IMG/VR virus record: IMGVR_UViG_3300020202_000134
Location: 1-42,603 of that record
Strand: one strand, 5' to 3'
DNA from: a virus
Length of the DNA stretch: 42,603 nt
The translations under genes were made by a program, and so were the position numbers. The notes beneath the pieces were generated by a model, which saw only the letters and a program-made list of their open reading frames with translations, had not been told where the DNA came from and made no database searches. This document shows, piece after piece, positions 6,651-14,947 of the stretch. Within the stretch, counting starts at the first letter, position 1. Each line of letters starts with the position of its first letter.

Positions 6651-6834
6651 AGAGCAGGAAGGGCCTCTCCGTTGCGGTTGCTGCCGCAAAAGGATCAAGA
6701 GGCTAGGTGAGGCTGAAACGCTTGTTCTAGGGCCTATTGTGTGGCAATGCGAGTGTCGGGACAAGGACAAGTGCCTTTACTGTGGGAGATGCCCCGAGCA
6801 TCACAAGTGCGGGCAGAGGTTTTTTAAGGGGTAA
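6586..6834 (+). CDS. Small Cys-rich zinc-binding protein
   Basis: Up to 82 aa. The conserved-looking part is the C-terminal 55 residues with CGCC, CEC, CLYC and CPEHHKC: enough Cys/His for two zinc ions. Start uncertain: ATG 6586 overlaps the previous gene by 65 bp, whereas TTG 6622 would shorten the overlap to 29 bp and give 70 aa. Probably nucleic-acid or protein binding; no family recognised. Confidence 0.5.
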   Translation: MQGRRRKSLNSELTDLSPEPVKEQEGPLRCGCCRKRIKRLGEAETLVLGPIVWQCECRDKDKCLYCGRCPEHHKCGQRFFKG

Positions 6835-7018
6835 GACAAAATGGCCTGTTGCGGGCCTGGACTATCCGGCAAGAGCAGTGCGATACCCGCTGAAGCGTAA
6901 CCCGTTAAACCGCGAGACTTCAGGGGAAAAAGGGATGAGCCGGACGGCCTGGAAAACTCGGTGAAAGAGACGAGAGCAATCATGAGGGAAAACCTTAGGA
7001 AAGGGAGAATTCCGCGTT
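6835..7018. other. Gap with no confident gene
   Basis: Only very short frames occur, such as a 19-codon frame at 6841-6900 starting MACCGPG and a 9-codon frame ending near 6962. CTGAAG (6890) and CTTCAG (6918) could form a stem. No promoter or terminator is convincing. Confidence 0.4.
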
Positions 7019-7435
7019 ATGGCCAAGTGGAGATATAAAAAGTTCCTAGCCAATCAGGCCAGAGAAAGAGCCATGGAAAATCGTAAATGCCCTACGCCGA
7101 CCGAGCAGCGGTTTATGGACCTACTAAAGACCCTCGATGTTAAATATATCTTTGAGTTCGTTCATTTCTACGCCAAAAGTAAATACCGCATCATCGATTT
7201 TCATCTTCCTGATTACAAGTTAAATATCGAACTAGATGGCGGTTATCACGATAAAACTAAGAGCTATGACATCCGCAAGGATTGGGGAACTTTAGATCGT
7301 GTTGTTCGATATCGCAATGAAGAGGTTTATAAACCTGAGTTTGTTGAGAATTTTAAAGCTGTGCTTATAAAGCGAGAACATGATCTTTACGGGCGTTATG
7401 GATTTAAAGTAAGGGGATTTCCAGGGAAGAATTAA
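7019..7435 (+). CDS. DUF559/Vsr-like PD-(D/E)XK endonuclease-domain protein
   Basis: A 138-aa protein whose core (residues about 55-90) reads YRIIDFHLPDYKLNIELDGG followed by YH, the DUF559/Vsr-type nuclease signature: Asp in IIDF, then ELD and the downstream His. Members cut or nick DNA; in phages they often travel as homing-like elements or modify replication intermediates. It is richer in A+T than the terminase genes, which fits later acquisition. ATG 7019 is preferred. Confidence 0.7.
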   Translation: MAKWRYKKFLANQARERAMENRKCPTPTEQRFMDLLKTLDVKYIFEFVHFYAKSKYRIIDFHLPDYKLNIELDGGYHDKTKSYDIRKDWGTLDRVVRYRNEEVYKPEFVENFKAVLIKREHDLYGRYGFKVRGFPGKN

Positions 7436-7539
7436 GAGGAGAACATCCAAACGCTAACAAATAAGGTGCTGAAATATCTTGATAGGGCCTTAATAGATCT
7501 AGACAATTCGATTGCTAACTTTGAGGAAATAATGGAATA

Positions 7540-7720
7540 ACAGGTCGTTAAATTGTCAAGTTGTTGATAATCAATAGTTTTACTACAAAGTAAATTTAAC
7601 GGAAGATAGATTATCAGAAGTAGAGCCCCTACGCAACACTTTGACCTGTCTAGATAATCATAGGGGGAGGGGTAGGGGTAAGATAATGGGTCCCATCTAG
7701 TAATAATTATAGGGTCCCAT
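7540..7720. promoter_or_regulatory. Nested inverted repeats and paired palindromes ahead of the packaging genes
   Basis: The gap 7436-7745 has no convincing gene. ACAGGTC (7540-7546) pairs with GACCTGT (7643-7649); CGTTAAATT (7546-7554) with AATTTAACG (7593-7601); GATAATC recurs at 7566-7572 and 7653-7659 with its complement GATTATC at 7609-7615. Closer to the TerS gene, the palindrome core GGGTCCC occurs at 7688-7694 and 7712-7718, 24 bp apart. This may be the late-gene control region or a replication origin; I cannot place a promoter with confidence. Confidence 0.5.
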
Positions 7721-7745
7721 CCCCCACAATAACACGGAGCAAAAT

Positions 7746-8201
7746 ATGAGCAGCATGAGCAATGAAGAGATTGCCATAAAAAAGGCCAAGTTGGTAGAGG
7801 CCTTTAAAGACCCCGAGTTCTTCATGAAGACCCAGGATGAGCAGTGTGAAGAGCTGGGGATTTCACGGGTAACGCTTTGGAAGTGGAAGAAAGAGTTCTC
7901 GCCTGCGGAGTGGGAGAAGATTCGGGATGGGGCGAGGCAGACATATGCGCAGTATGCTCCAGCGGTGGACATGGCGCTGATGGAGAAGGCCAAAAAGGGC
8001 GACGTGAAGGCGATTGAGCTGTTCTTCCAACGGTATGAGGGTTGGAGCGTGAAGCAGAACATGGAGATCCTGAACAAGAGCGACCTGTCGTCTTTGAGCA
8101 AAGAGCAGCTTTTGGAGAAAGTGCAGGGGATTTTGGGGCAAAAGCCTGCGATCCAGCCGGAAGTGGCGGAGGCTGAGGGGGAAAAGGCCGAGAATGAGTG
8201 A
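7746..8201 (+). CDS. Terminase small subunit (probable)
   Basis: A 151-aa protein with an N-terminal helix-turn-helix (about residues 32-55, EELGISRVTLWKWKKEF), a helical middle that includes KGDVKAIELFFQRYEGW, and an acidic tail. This is the layout of DNA-recognising terminase small subunits (phBC6A51-like family). It lies one gene upstream of the large terminase. Start ATG 7746 with CACGGAGC before it; ATG 7755 is an alternative. Confidence 0.75.
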   Translation: MSSMSNEEIAIKKAKLVEAFKDPEFFMKTQDEQCEELGISRVTLWKWKKEFSPAEWEKIRDGARQTYAQYAPAVDMALMEKAKKGDVKAIELFFQRYEGWSVKQNMEILNKSDLSSLSKEQLLEKVQGILGQKPAIQPEVAEAEGEKAENE

Positions 8202-9129
8202 TTTCTGGGGTGGTAAGCGGGTCTTCGTGACCGGGGGGCATGGATTCCTCGGGAAAAGGGTGGTGGCGGCGCTGAAAGCGCGGGCGGTGGAGGCGATTAT
8301 CACGCCGACGCGGCAGGAAGCGGACCTTCGGGACCCCACGCGGGCCAATACGGCGGTGTTGAACACCAAGCCGGACGTTGTCATTCATTGCGCCGGGGTG
8401 GTTGGCGGGCTTTTTGAGAATATGAAGCACCCGGTCTCGTTTCTGCGGGACAATTTGCTGATGGGGCTGAACATTCTGAAGGCGGCGAGCTTTGCGGGGG
8501 TGGAAAGGGTGGTCATGGTGGGGTCCAGCTGCATGTACCCGGAGAAATGCTGGCATCCCTACATGGCGAGCGACCTTTGGGACGGGTATCCGGCGGGCGG
8601 GAACGGGCCTTACGGCGTTTCCAAGCGGGTTCTGGCGGAAGCGGCCCGGATCTACTCTTGCGGGCGGATGGGGGTGGTTACCCCGGTGTTTCCGAACCTC
8701 TACGGCCCCGGGGACGACTTTTCTGAGAGCGGGCATGTCGTGAGCTCTCTGATTGCGAAGATGACTAAGGCCAAAGCGGAGGGGTTGCCTGAGTTGCCTA
8801 TGCGGGGGAGCGGGACCGCCAAGCGGGAGTTCATGTATGTCGATGACGCGGCGGAGGCCCTTCTTTTCGTGGCGGAGTATGTGCGGGACGGGATTTTGAA
8901 TATGGGAACCGGGCAGGAGATCTCTATCCGTGACCTGGCCGAACTTGTCAAGGTGGTGGTGGGGTATCAGGGGGGATTTCAGTGGGAGATGGCAAGCCAC
9001 TTTGACGGCCAGGACCGGAAGGTGATGGATTCGGGGATGGCGCGGCATCTGGGGTGGGCTCCGAAGATGGGGATGCCGGAAGGGTTGCGGCGCACGGTGG
9101 AGAGTTACTTGGGGGCGTTGGTTGGATGA
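8194..9129 (+). CDS. NAD(P)-dependent sugar epimerase/reductase, GDP-fucose synthase (Fcl)/ColC-like
   Basis: A 311-aa short-chain dehydrogenase of the nucleotide-sugar type. TGGHGFLG (residues 13-20) is the NAD(P) loop, Tyr140-x3-Lys144 the catalytic pair, Ser111/Ser112-Cys113 the GSSC motif and His181 the conserved His in NLYGPGDDF...H. GSSC-x-YP plus NLYGP...HV are hallmarks of Fcl and its relative ColC, which epimerise and reduce GDP-4-keto-6-deoxy sugars. It overlaps TerS by 8 bp and TerL by 8 bp, so it is expressed with packaging genes. It could supply a deoxysugar for the glycosyltransferases at 18.3-22.6 kb. Confidence 0.8.
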   Translation: MSDFWGGKRVFVTGGHGFLGKRVVAALKARAVEAIITPTRQEADLRDPTRANTAVLNTKPDVVIHCAGVVGGLFENMKHPVSFLRDNLLMGLNILKAASFAGVERVVMVGSSCMYPEKCWHPYMASDLWDGYPAGGNGPYGVSKRVLAEAARIYSCGRMGVVTPVFPNLYGPGDDFSESGHVVSSLIAKMTKAKAEGLPELPMRGSGTAKREFMYVDDAAEALLFVAEYVRDGILNMGTGQEISIRDLAELVKVVVGYQGGFQWEMASHFDGQDRKVMDSGMARHLGWAPKMGMPEGLRRTVESYLGALVG

Positions 9130-10555
9130 GGAATCGATCCTTCGGGAGCTTGTTCGGCGGCAACGGGAAAGCAAGTGCGAGTTCTTTGTGCCGAACGGGG
9201 TCCAGGAGCAGTTCATTCAGAAGGTGGGGAACGGGAAATACTTCGTTAACCTGCTGATCTGCGCGAACGGGGTGGGCAAGGACTGCGTGACGCAGAATAT
9301 CCTCGCCAACATCATCTGGGGGCCGCAGAACGAGTGGTTTAGAGGGTTGCCGATCTTTGAAAGATGGCCGTTCCCTGAGAAGCATATCAGGGTTGTGACT
9401 GAGAGCCAGCTGGTCACGGAATCAGGGCCGGTGGACAAGGAAATCGCGACGTGGTGGCCGAAGGGCCGCTACACCTCGCACCGGGGCGGGAAGCAGTATA
9501 TCACGCACTACAAGACCGATACTGGGTTCCTGATCGACAAGATGACCTATGAGCAGGAACCGGAAGAGTTTGAAGGCGTGAACCTGGGGATGGTGGTCTT
9601 TTCGGAGCCCCCGCCGGAAGACATCTACAACCGGTGCGTGAGCCGTCTAAGACGGGGCGGGATGATCCTGATCGTGATGACGCCCCTGACCAGCGCGGCG
9701 TGGATTCAAGACCGGCTCTTGGAGCATAAGGACGCCACGGTGGTCACGGGGGACATCGAGGCGAACTGCAAAGAGCATGGGATTCGCGGGAACCTGAACC
9801 ATGTGGACATTGAGCGGATGATCTCCCAGTGGACCCAAGAAGAGATCGAAGCCCGCGTGCATGGCCGGTTCGCGCACCTCTCGAATGTGATTTTGGGCAA
9901 TTCTTTTGAAAGACGGTTCCATATCATCCCGGACGATGTGGAGCCCAGCCCCGGGAGCCAGTGGTTCCATATCGTGGACCCGGCGCGGGGGAAACCCTGG
10001 GCGATGGGGTGGGGCTGGGTGGACCCCAGGGGGCAATTGACCTTCGACCGGGAGTATCCGCTGGAGCTTTGGACGAATTGCCGTGAGACGAGCTTGGCGA
10101 TTCGGGATTATGCGGACCTGATTCGGGTCATGGACGGCAATAACCCGATGGAAACCCGGATCATCGACCGCCACTTCGCCAATGCCAGGAACGATTACGG
10201 GACCACGCTAAAGCAGGATCTGGCGGAAAAGTTCGGGTTGGAGTTTCGGGACTCCTACTCTTGCGAAGAAGAAGTCGAGACCGGCATCCAGAAGGTGAAA
10301 GACCTCCTGTCGTTCAACAGGCGGATGCCCATCGACAGCCTGAACTTCCCGAGGCTTCGGGTGAAGGAGCGGTGCCGGAACATCATCCGCAGCCTTGAGC
10401 GGTGGGACCGGGACCCGCAGACCCTGAAGCCGAAAGCGGACAGCGTCTACAAAGACCACTTTGATTTGGTGCGATACGCAGCGATGGCGAACCTGGAAGT
10501 CTATGTGCCGAGGCCGTTTCAGCAGAGAGGCGTAAACTACGTACTGGGGCGATAA
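9122..10555 (+). CDS. terL: Terminase large subunit
   Basis: A 477-aa packaging motor. Walker A is ANGVGKD (residues 48-54), Walker B is MVVFSE (157-162) with Glu162 catalytic, and an IVMTPL strand follows as coupling motif. The nuclease half has Asp in FHIVDPARGKP, in ETRIIDRHF and in KDHFDLVRYA, the usual RNase-H-fold acids. Start is TTG 9122 inside the end of the epimerase gene; no ATG lies near the conserved N-terminus. The stop TAA shares one base with the next ATG. Confidence 0.9.
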   Translation: MDEESILRELVRRQRESKCEFFVPNGVQEQFIQKVGNGKYFVNLLICANGVGKDCVTQNILANIIWGPQNEWFRGLPIFERWPFPEKHIRVVTESQLVTESGPVDKEIATWWPKGRYTSHRGGKQYITHYKTDTGFLIDKMTYEQEPEEFEGVNLGMVVFSEPPPEDIYNRCVSRLRRGGMILIVMTPLTSAAWIQDRLLEHKDATVVTGDIEANCKEHGIRGNLNHVDIERMISQWTQEEIEARVHGRFAHLSNVILGNSFERRFHIIPDDVEPSPGSQWFHIVDPARGKPWAMGWGWVDPRGQLTFDREYPLELWTNCRETSLAIRDYADLIRVMDGNNPMETRIIDRHFANARNDYGTTLKQDLAEKFGLEFRDSYSCEEEVETGIQKVKDLLSFNRRMPIDSLNFPRLRVKERCRNIIRSLERWDRDPQTLKPKADSVYKDHFDLVRYAAMANLEVYVPRPFQQRGVNYVLGR

Positions 10556-11259
10556 TGTCTAACTGCGTCGTGATGGGCGGACTGGGAGAAGTGGGCCGCG
10601 CTCTGGCCACGCTTCTGAAGAAGAAGCACAAGGTTTACATTCTCGACAAACACGGCCGCCCGGACGCCGAGAAGGTGGACTTCCTGCATGTGGCGATCCC
10701 CTACGGCAAGGATTTCGAGAACTGGGTTAAGATTGAGACCGATTTCTACAAGCCCCGATATACGGTGATTCACAGCACGGTCCCCGTGGGCACGACGCGG
10801 TTGATTGGCGGCAAGATCGCCCACAGCCCGATTCGCGGCCAGCACAACGATAAGCGCTACGGTTTTTGGAAGTTCATCAAGTATGTGGGAGCCCTGGACA
10901 AGCGCACGCAAGCGGCGGTCACGGAGCATCTGGCGGGGGTAGGGCTCACGGTCTCCGGCGGCTGGAAGCCCGAAGAGACGGAACTGGCGAAGCTTTTGTG
11001 CCTTTCTCGTTACCTGAACGATTTGGCTTTCATGGAAACCGCGTCCCGGCTCTGCAAGCGATTCAGGGCCCGTCGCGACGTGGTGACCGACTGGACGATG
11101 ACCTACAACATGGGTTACGCCAAATCCAAGTGGATTCGCCCGCTCCTGGATTTCCCTGAAGGCAGGGTAGGCGGGCATTGTGTGATTCCCGTCTCCCGCA
11201 TGTTGGTGGAGCAGACCGAAAATGAGTGGCTGGATAAGAATTTAGCGTTGTTTCGATAA
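10555..11259 (+). CDS. Miniature nucleotide-sugar dehydrogenase-like protein
   Basis: A 234-aa protein with features of the UDP-glucose/UDP-ManNAc/GDP-mannose dehydrogenase family: NAD loop GGLGEVG (8-14), HSTVPVGTT (73-81), a central helix beginning near ELAKLL, and GGHC with Cys209 where the catalytic Cys of WecC-type enzymes sits. The family is normally about 400-450 aa; here the C-terminal sugar-nucleotide-binding domain is missing. It starts on the last base of the terL stop. It may be an active minimal enzyme or a repurposed fold. Confidence 0.65.
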   Translation: MSNCVVMGGLGEVGRALATLLKKKHKVYILDKHGRPDAEKVDFLHVAIPYGKDFENWVKIETDFYKPRYTVIHSTVPVGTTRLIGGKIAHSPIRGQHNDKRYGFWKFIKYVGALDKRTQAAVTEHLAGVGLTVSGGWKPEETELAKLLCLSRYLNDLAFMETASRLCKRFRARRDVVTDWTMTYNMGYAKSKWIRPLLDFPEGRVGGHCVIPVSRMLVEQTENEWLDKNLALFR

Positions 11260-11272
11260 AAGGAGAAGTGAA

Positions 11273-11626
11273 ATGACCGAACAAGTGAAACCTCAACCTG
11301 TGAAAATTAATATCTCGAAACTCGTGCCCCAGAAGAATGGGAATTTTTCCATTCTCGTAAATGACGAGATTTTGGGAGAAATCTCAGCTTTTCCGAAGGC
11401 AGCTTTTTTGGTTTATGAAAATGGTGCAGAGTCTGTTTATAAGGGAAATGAAAAGGCCAAAACTTACGGGGCTGGGACCCATACCATTACATTCAAAGGA
11501 AAATCATTCAAGGCGGTCGTGAAGGATCTTGAAATCCCTTTCTTGGCGGACATCCCTGAGAATGAGAAAAAGAATGAAAAGGCTCGTGAGGAGCTTCTCG
11601 GTCGCGTGATCGTTACCGAGGCTTAA
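11273..11626 (+). CDS. Hypothetical protein before the portal gene
   Basis: A 117-aa protein with strong ribosome binding site AAAGGAGAAG. The sequence suggests a small beta-rich fold (residues about 10-90) and an acidic/Lys C-terminus. Codon usage is more A/T-ending than in terL and portal. Its stop codon is part of the closing stem of the structured RNA that follows. Possibly a small virion or chaperone protein; no family recognised. Confidence 0.65.
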   Translation: MTEQVKPQPVKINISKLVPQKNGNFSILVNDEILGEISAFPKAAFLVYENGAESVYKGNEKAKTYGAGTHTITFKGKSFKAVVKDLEIPFLADIPENEKKNEKAREELLGRVIVTEA

Positions 11627-11710
11627 GTAGCATCCCATATTCCGGGAGAGGCTTAGCGGCCTCTTAATACGGACCTCCTAAGGGTCTGATCCCCCGGCAA
11701 CCGCTACTTA
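11624..11710 (+). ncRNA. Compact structured RNA with perfect 8-bp closing stem
   Basis: TAAGTAGC (11624-11631) pairs perfectly with GCTACTTA (11703-11710). Inside, CCGGG (11642-11646) pairs with CCCGG (11693-11697) and encloses two hairpins: AGAGGC (11647-11652)/GCCTCT (11659-11664), and a 6-bp stem 11671-11676/11682-11687. The result is a three-way junction below an asymmetric internal loop, followed at once by a terminator. GGCAACC (11696-11702) recalls the SAM-I riboswitch core, but the rest does not fit that family, so I leave it unassigned. Confidence 0.6.
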
Positions 11711-11711
11711 G

Positions 11712-11751
11712 GGGCGGTTCTCTCCAGCGATGGAGGGGACCGCCCTTTTTT
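11712..11751 (+). terminator. Intrinsic terminator before the portal gene
   Basis: GGGCGGT (11712-11718) pairs with ACCGCCC (11739-11745); the stem continues through CTCCA/TGGAG to a GCGA loop, about 15 bp in all, followed by six T. It lies directly after the structured RNA, so the portal operon must have its own promoter or rely on read-through. Confidence 0.85.
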
Positions 11752-11777
11752 GTTGCCGGAAGCTTTAAAAGGACCCA

Positions 11778-13712
11778 ATGAGCGAAAAAAAGACATGGCG
11801 CGAAATCCATAAAACGGAGTTGGTGAACTTCGTCCGAGACTTTTACCGCGAGTCCTACGACTGGCGGCAGAAGGCGTATCACGCCAACTGGGACAAGTTT
11901 GAAATGAATTACCGGAACATCTACGACCCGGCTATTAAGGCGAAAAAAGCGCCTTGGCAGAGTTGCCTTTTCATCCCGTCTTCCAATCAGAACGTGGAGG
12001 TGATCACCTCTGCGCTAACCAAGATCCATTCTGGCAAGAAGCATGCGCTCTCCCTGGAGCCCCGCGAGATGGGGGACGAGCTTCAGGCGGAACTGAACAC
12101 CGCGCTTATGAGCTACTACCTGGAGAAAGGGAACTACCAGGTCGCCCGGTACGACACGATCAAGGAAGCCTGCATCTACGGATCGGGGTTTATGAAGCTT
12201 TTCTGGGAGAAGCGCTACGCCAAGCGGCGAATGCGCCAGCCCGTCGTGGCAGGGTTCATGGATGCCCTTCAGGGGAAAGGGATTCCAGGACAAAAGCTGA
12301 AAGACAAAGAAGTTGTCCAGGAAGTCCTGATTAAAAACGGCATTCGTTACCAGCACGTCCATATCCGCGACATTTTCTTGGAACCGAATTCGAAGGACGG
12401 ATCGCGTCTGATCCATCGGGACAAGATCACCTATGGCGAGCTGAAGCGCCTGGCGGATCAAGGGCTCTTGGACAAGGATTCCGTCAAAGAGCTTTGGATG
12501 ATTTATGAGAACGACAAATTTGAGACGGATATCCAGCCGGTGAAGTTTGAGCAGTCAATTCAAGATCCGAAGCTCCCCCGCCCCTCCTACGACAAGAACC
12601 ATACCGTCTGGGAATATCACGGCCCTCTTCCGCGCAAGTGGATCGATTTGGACATGCCCGAAGACACCGAGAAGCAGATCGAGGCCGCCAACGAAATCAC
12701 GCCCGGGAAGGCGCTTGTGGCGTCTGGGTTCTACTACCTCGGCTGCGAGGAAGAGCCGGATCAGGCGATGGAGCCCCCTTTTGTGCAAGTGGACTACATC
12801 CGTGCAGGGCAGACCTATGGGATGGGCGTCTGCGAATTGATGGCGGGCCTTCAGGAAGAACTTAACGAGGCGACAAACCAGTCCATCGACAATATCAGCC
12901 TTCTCATGAACAAGATCATCATCGGGATTGAGAAATATTTCGTGGATATTAATGAGGTCCGCTCCGCGCCGGGGGCTTTGTGGCGCTTAAAGGGATCGGA
13001 AATTGACGATGTGCGGAAAGTGGTCATGGAGATGCCATTCTCCGACATCCCCGGGTCTTCTTTCAAAGAGCGGTTTGACCGGGAGCGCCAGATCCAGGAA
13101 GTGACCGCCGCGAACCGGATGACCACCGGAGCCGCTGGGGGCGCGAAGGACACGAACCAGACGTTAGGCGGTATGGAGTTGCTGCGCCAAGCGGCGTTCG
13201 ACCGGTTCACGGTCTACGCCTACATCATCGGGCGGCAGTTCGATATCAACGTGGCGCGGAAGACGATGGAGTTGATTTACCAGAACGTTGAGGATGAGGC
13301 GGTGCGCCTGATCCTGGGGATGCAGCCAATTGAGATCCTTCCTGGCGAAATCATCCCCAAATGGGAAGCCTGGCGGCGCATGGCCCCCCAGGATATCGAC
13401 ATCTTCTATGACTATGTCCCCGCCGATGTTTTTGGCTCCGAAAACAAATTCCAGAAATCCCAGGACTTGATGAGCTGGGGGCAATTCCTGGCCTCGACTC
13501 TCCCGCAGTGGAACCCGCTGGCGTTGGCGAAAAGGCTGGGGCGTCTTAAGGATTTCTCCCCTGAAGAGGTGACGGAGATTATTGGGGATGCGGAAGGCAT
13601 GATGCAAACCCCGATGGGGATGGGGCAGGGCGTTCCGTCGATTTCCAAGCCTACGAAGCAGGCGACCGGCGAAGTCGCGCCTCCGGGTGAATCCGCCATT
13701 GGAGCGCCGTGA
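11778..13712 (+). CDS. Portal protein
   Basis: A 644-aa protein in the position (after terL, before scaffold and capsid) and with the architecture of podovirus portal/head-tail connector proteins: N-terminal helices with KAPWQSCLFIPSSNQ, a long region with IKEACIYGSGFMKLFWEKRY, and a C-terminal Met/Gly/Pro-rich tail. Portals form the dodecameric ring for DNA entry and exit. Ribosome binding site AAAAGGA precedes ATG 11778. It overlaps the next GTG start by 4 bp. Confidence 0.8.
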   Translation: MSEKKTWREIHKTELVNFVRDFYRESYDWRQKAYHANWDKFEMNYRNIYDPAIKAKKAPWQSCLFIPSSNQNVEVITSALTKIHSGKKHALSLEPREMGDELQAELNTALMSYYLEKGNYQVARYDTIKEACIYGSGFMKLFWEKRYAKRRMRQPVVAGFMDALQGKGIPGQKLKDKEVVQEVLIKNGIRYQHVHIRDIFLEPNSKDGSRLIHRDKITYGELKRLADQGLLDKDSVKELWMIYENDKFETDIQPVKFEQSIQDPKLPRPSYDKNHTVWEYHGPLPRKWIDLDMPEDTEKQIEAANEITPGKALVASGFYYLGCEEEPDQAMEPPFVQVDYIRAGQTYGMGVCELMAGLQEELNEATNQSIDNISLLMNKIIIGIEKYFVDINEVRSAPGALWRLKGSEIDDVRKVVMEMPFSDIPGSSFKERFDRERQIQEVTAANRMTTGAAGGAKDTNQTLGGMELLRQAAFDRFTVYAYIIGRQFDINVARKTMELIYQNVEDEAVRLILGMQPIEILPGEIIPKWEAWRRMAPQDIDIFYDYVPADVFGSENKFQKSQDLMSWGQFLASTLPQWNPLALAKRLGRLKDFSPEEVTEIIGDAEGMMQTPMGMGQGVPSISKPTKQATGEVAPPGESAIGAP

Positions 13713-13891
13713 ACATCAGCGCGGAACTAAAAAGACATTTCGATGAGCGGAAGGCAGCGCTTATCCAGGAAGCTTTCAAGGCTGTCGGGCAGACGAAGGC
13801 CATGGAAAAGCTGGGGATTATCCGTGGGGGGCTTCGCGAGATCGAAGAGATCGAAATATTCATTTCGCAGTTAGAGAAACGGGACTCTTAG
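13709..13891 (+). CDS. Small helical protein between portal and scaffold
   Basis: A 60-aa protein from GTG 13709, overlapping the portal stop. All-helical, charged, with EEIEIFISQLEKR at the end; possibly coiled-coil. Small proteins in this position can be minor head or scaffold-assisting proteins, but no family is recognised. Confidence 0.6.
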   Translation: MNISAELKRHFDERKAALIQEAFKAVGQTKAMEKLGIIRGGLREIEEIEIFISQLEKRDS

Positions 13892-13925
13892 GGGAAGAAG
13901 ACCAACTCGTTTCTTAGGAGAAAAA

Positions 13926-14927
13926 ATGGACACGCAGATTCAAGACACCAACGCCGCGCCGGTTGAACCGGCCAAGGATTATGTCGAGGACACCAACGCG
14001 ATCGTGGCGAGGCTCGAAGCCGAAGCAAAGGCCAAGAGAGAAGCTGCTACGAGACCGACTGCCTCGACCACTCCGGCGGCGACTGTCGCAATGGACGCTC
14101 CGACGCAGACAGACGGCACTCCTCCGGTGGCAAAGGCCCCGGCAGCGACCAAGCCCGACAGCCTGCAACAGTTCAGGGACAAGGAAGGAAATCTGGACCC
14201 GGCAAAAGCCGAGCAATCCAGAGAACACCTCCAGAAGCACGTTGAAGACAAAGAAGCCAGGGCTTTGGCTATTGCAAAGGCCGTGAGTGAACTTAGGAAG
14301 CGGGAGGCTAAGGCCACCCAGGAGATTAAAGCCGGTGAAAAAGAACTGGCCAGCGCTCTCCCGGATCTTACCCCAGGCAAGTTGTCGCCTGAAATTAGAC
14401 AAAAGCTTCTAAGCGACCTCGAAAAAGACCCGGTGGAAGCAATCGTCAATCTGACAGCGATTATCGCAGAGCAGAGGATCAAGCCACATGTCCAGGAGCT
14501 TGGTTCTTTGAGAGGCGAAAGCCGTGAGAAGGCTCTGGCAACGGAGCTTGACGACATTGGGCAGAACGGGCACCCGTGGGTTTATTCCACAGAAGGCTCG
14601 AAACTGTTTGATGACGCCTTCCAAGAGAGGCCGTGGCTTCTTCAAAGCAGGACGCCCTACAAGGACGCCCTGCGGTTCATCAATGCGCCTGTGGCACAGC
14701 AGCCCGACGCAGCGCCGTCGGTGAGGTCTACGCCCACACTGGGCGGGGGCCGCGCGGTGCCGCCTCCGAGTCCCACGCCGACTGAAACCCCGGGGCAGAA
14801 GTTGTCAAACCTTAAAGCACAGTTTGCCATCGCCATTTCCCAGGAAAGGGATCTGGAAAAAGCGAACAAAATCGGGTTGGAAATCAAGCGCCTTGAAAAC
14901 GCGCGGCTACAGCAGCGGGTGTTCTAA
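13926..14927 (+). CDS. Capsid scaffolding protein (probable)
   Basis: A 333-aa protein with low-complexity Ala/Pro/Thr-rich stretches (residues about 35-80 and 265-290) separating highly charged helices: the typical composition of a phage scaffold. It sits immediately upstream of the major capsid gene. Ribosome binding site TTAGGAG precedes ATG 13926. No protease motif seen. Assignment rests on position and composition. Confidence 0.65.
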   Translation: MDTQIQDTNAAPVEPAKDYVEDTNAIVARLEAEAKAKREAATRPTASTTPAATVAMDAPTQTDGTPPVAKAPAATKPDSLQQFRDKEGNLDPAKAEQSREHLQKHVEDKEARALAIAKAVSELRKREAKATQEIKAGEKELASALPDLTPGKLSPEIRQKLLSDLEKDPVEAIVNLTAIIAEQRIKPHVQELGSLRGESREKALATELDDIGQNGHPWVYSTEGSKLFDDAFQERPWLLQSRTPYKDALRFINAPVAQQPDAAPSVRSTPTLGGGRAVPPPSPTPTETPGQKLSNLKAQFAIAISQERDLEKANKIGLEIKRLENARLQQRVF

Positions 14928-14947
14928 AACAGCGCAAGAGAAATTAA

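Noticed and set aside
7822-9216. 464-codon minus-strand frame
   Set aside because: It is the antisense shadow of terS and the epimerase gene; Pro/His/Arg-rich translation and both plus-strand genes have clear motifs.
11624-11710. SAM-I riboswitch
   Set aside because: Only the GGCAACC core and a similar stem recall it; the conserved P2 kink-turn and P3/P4 elements are not visible, and a terminator directly after a late structural gene is an odd setting. Left as unassigned structured RNA.
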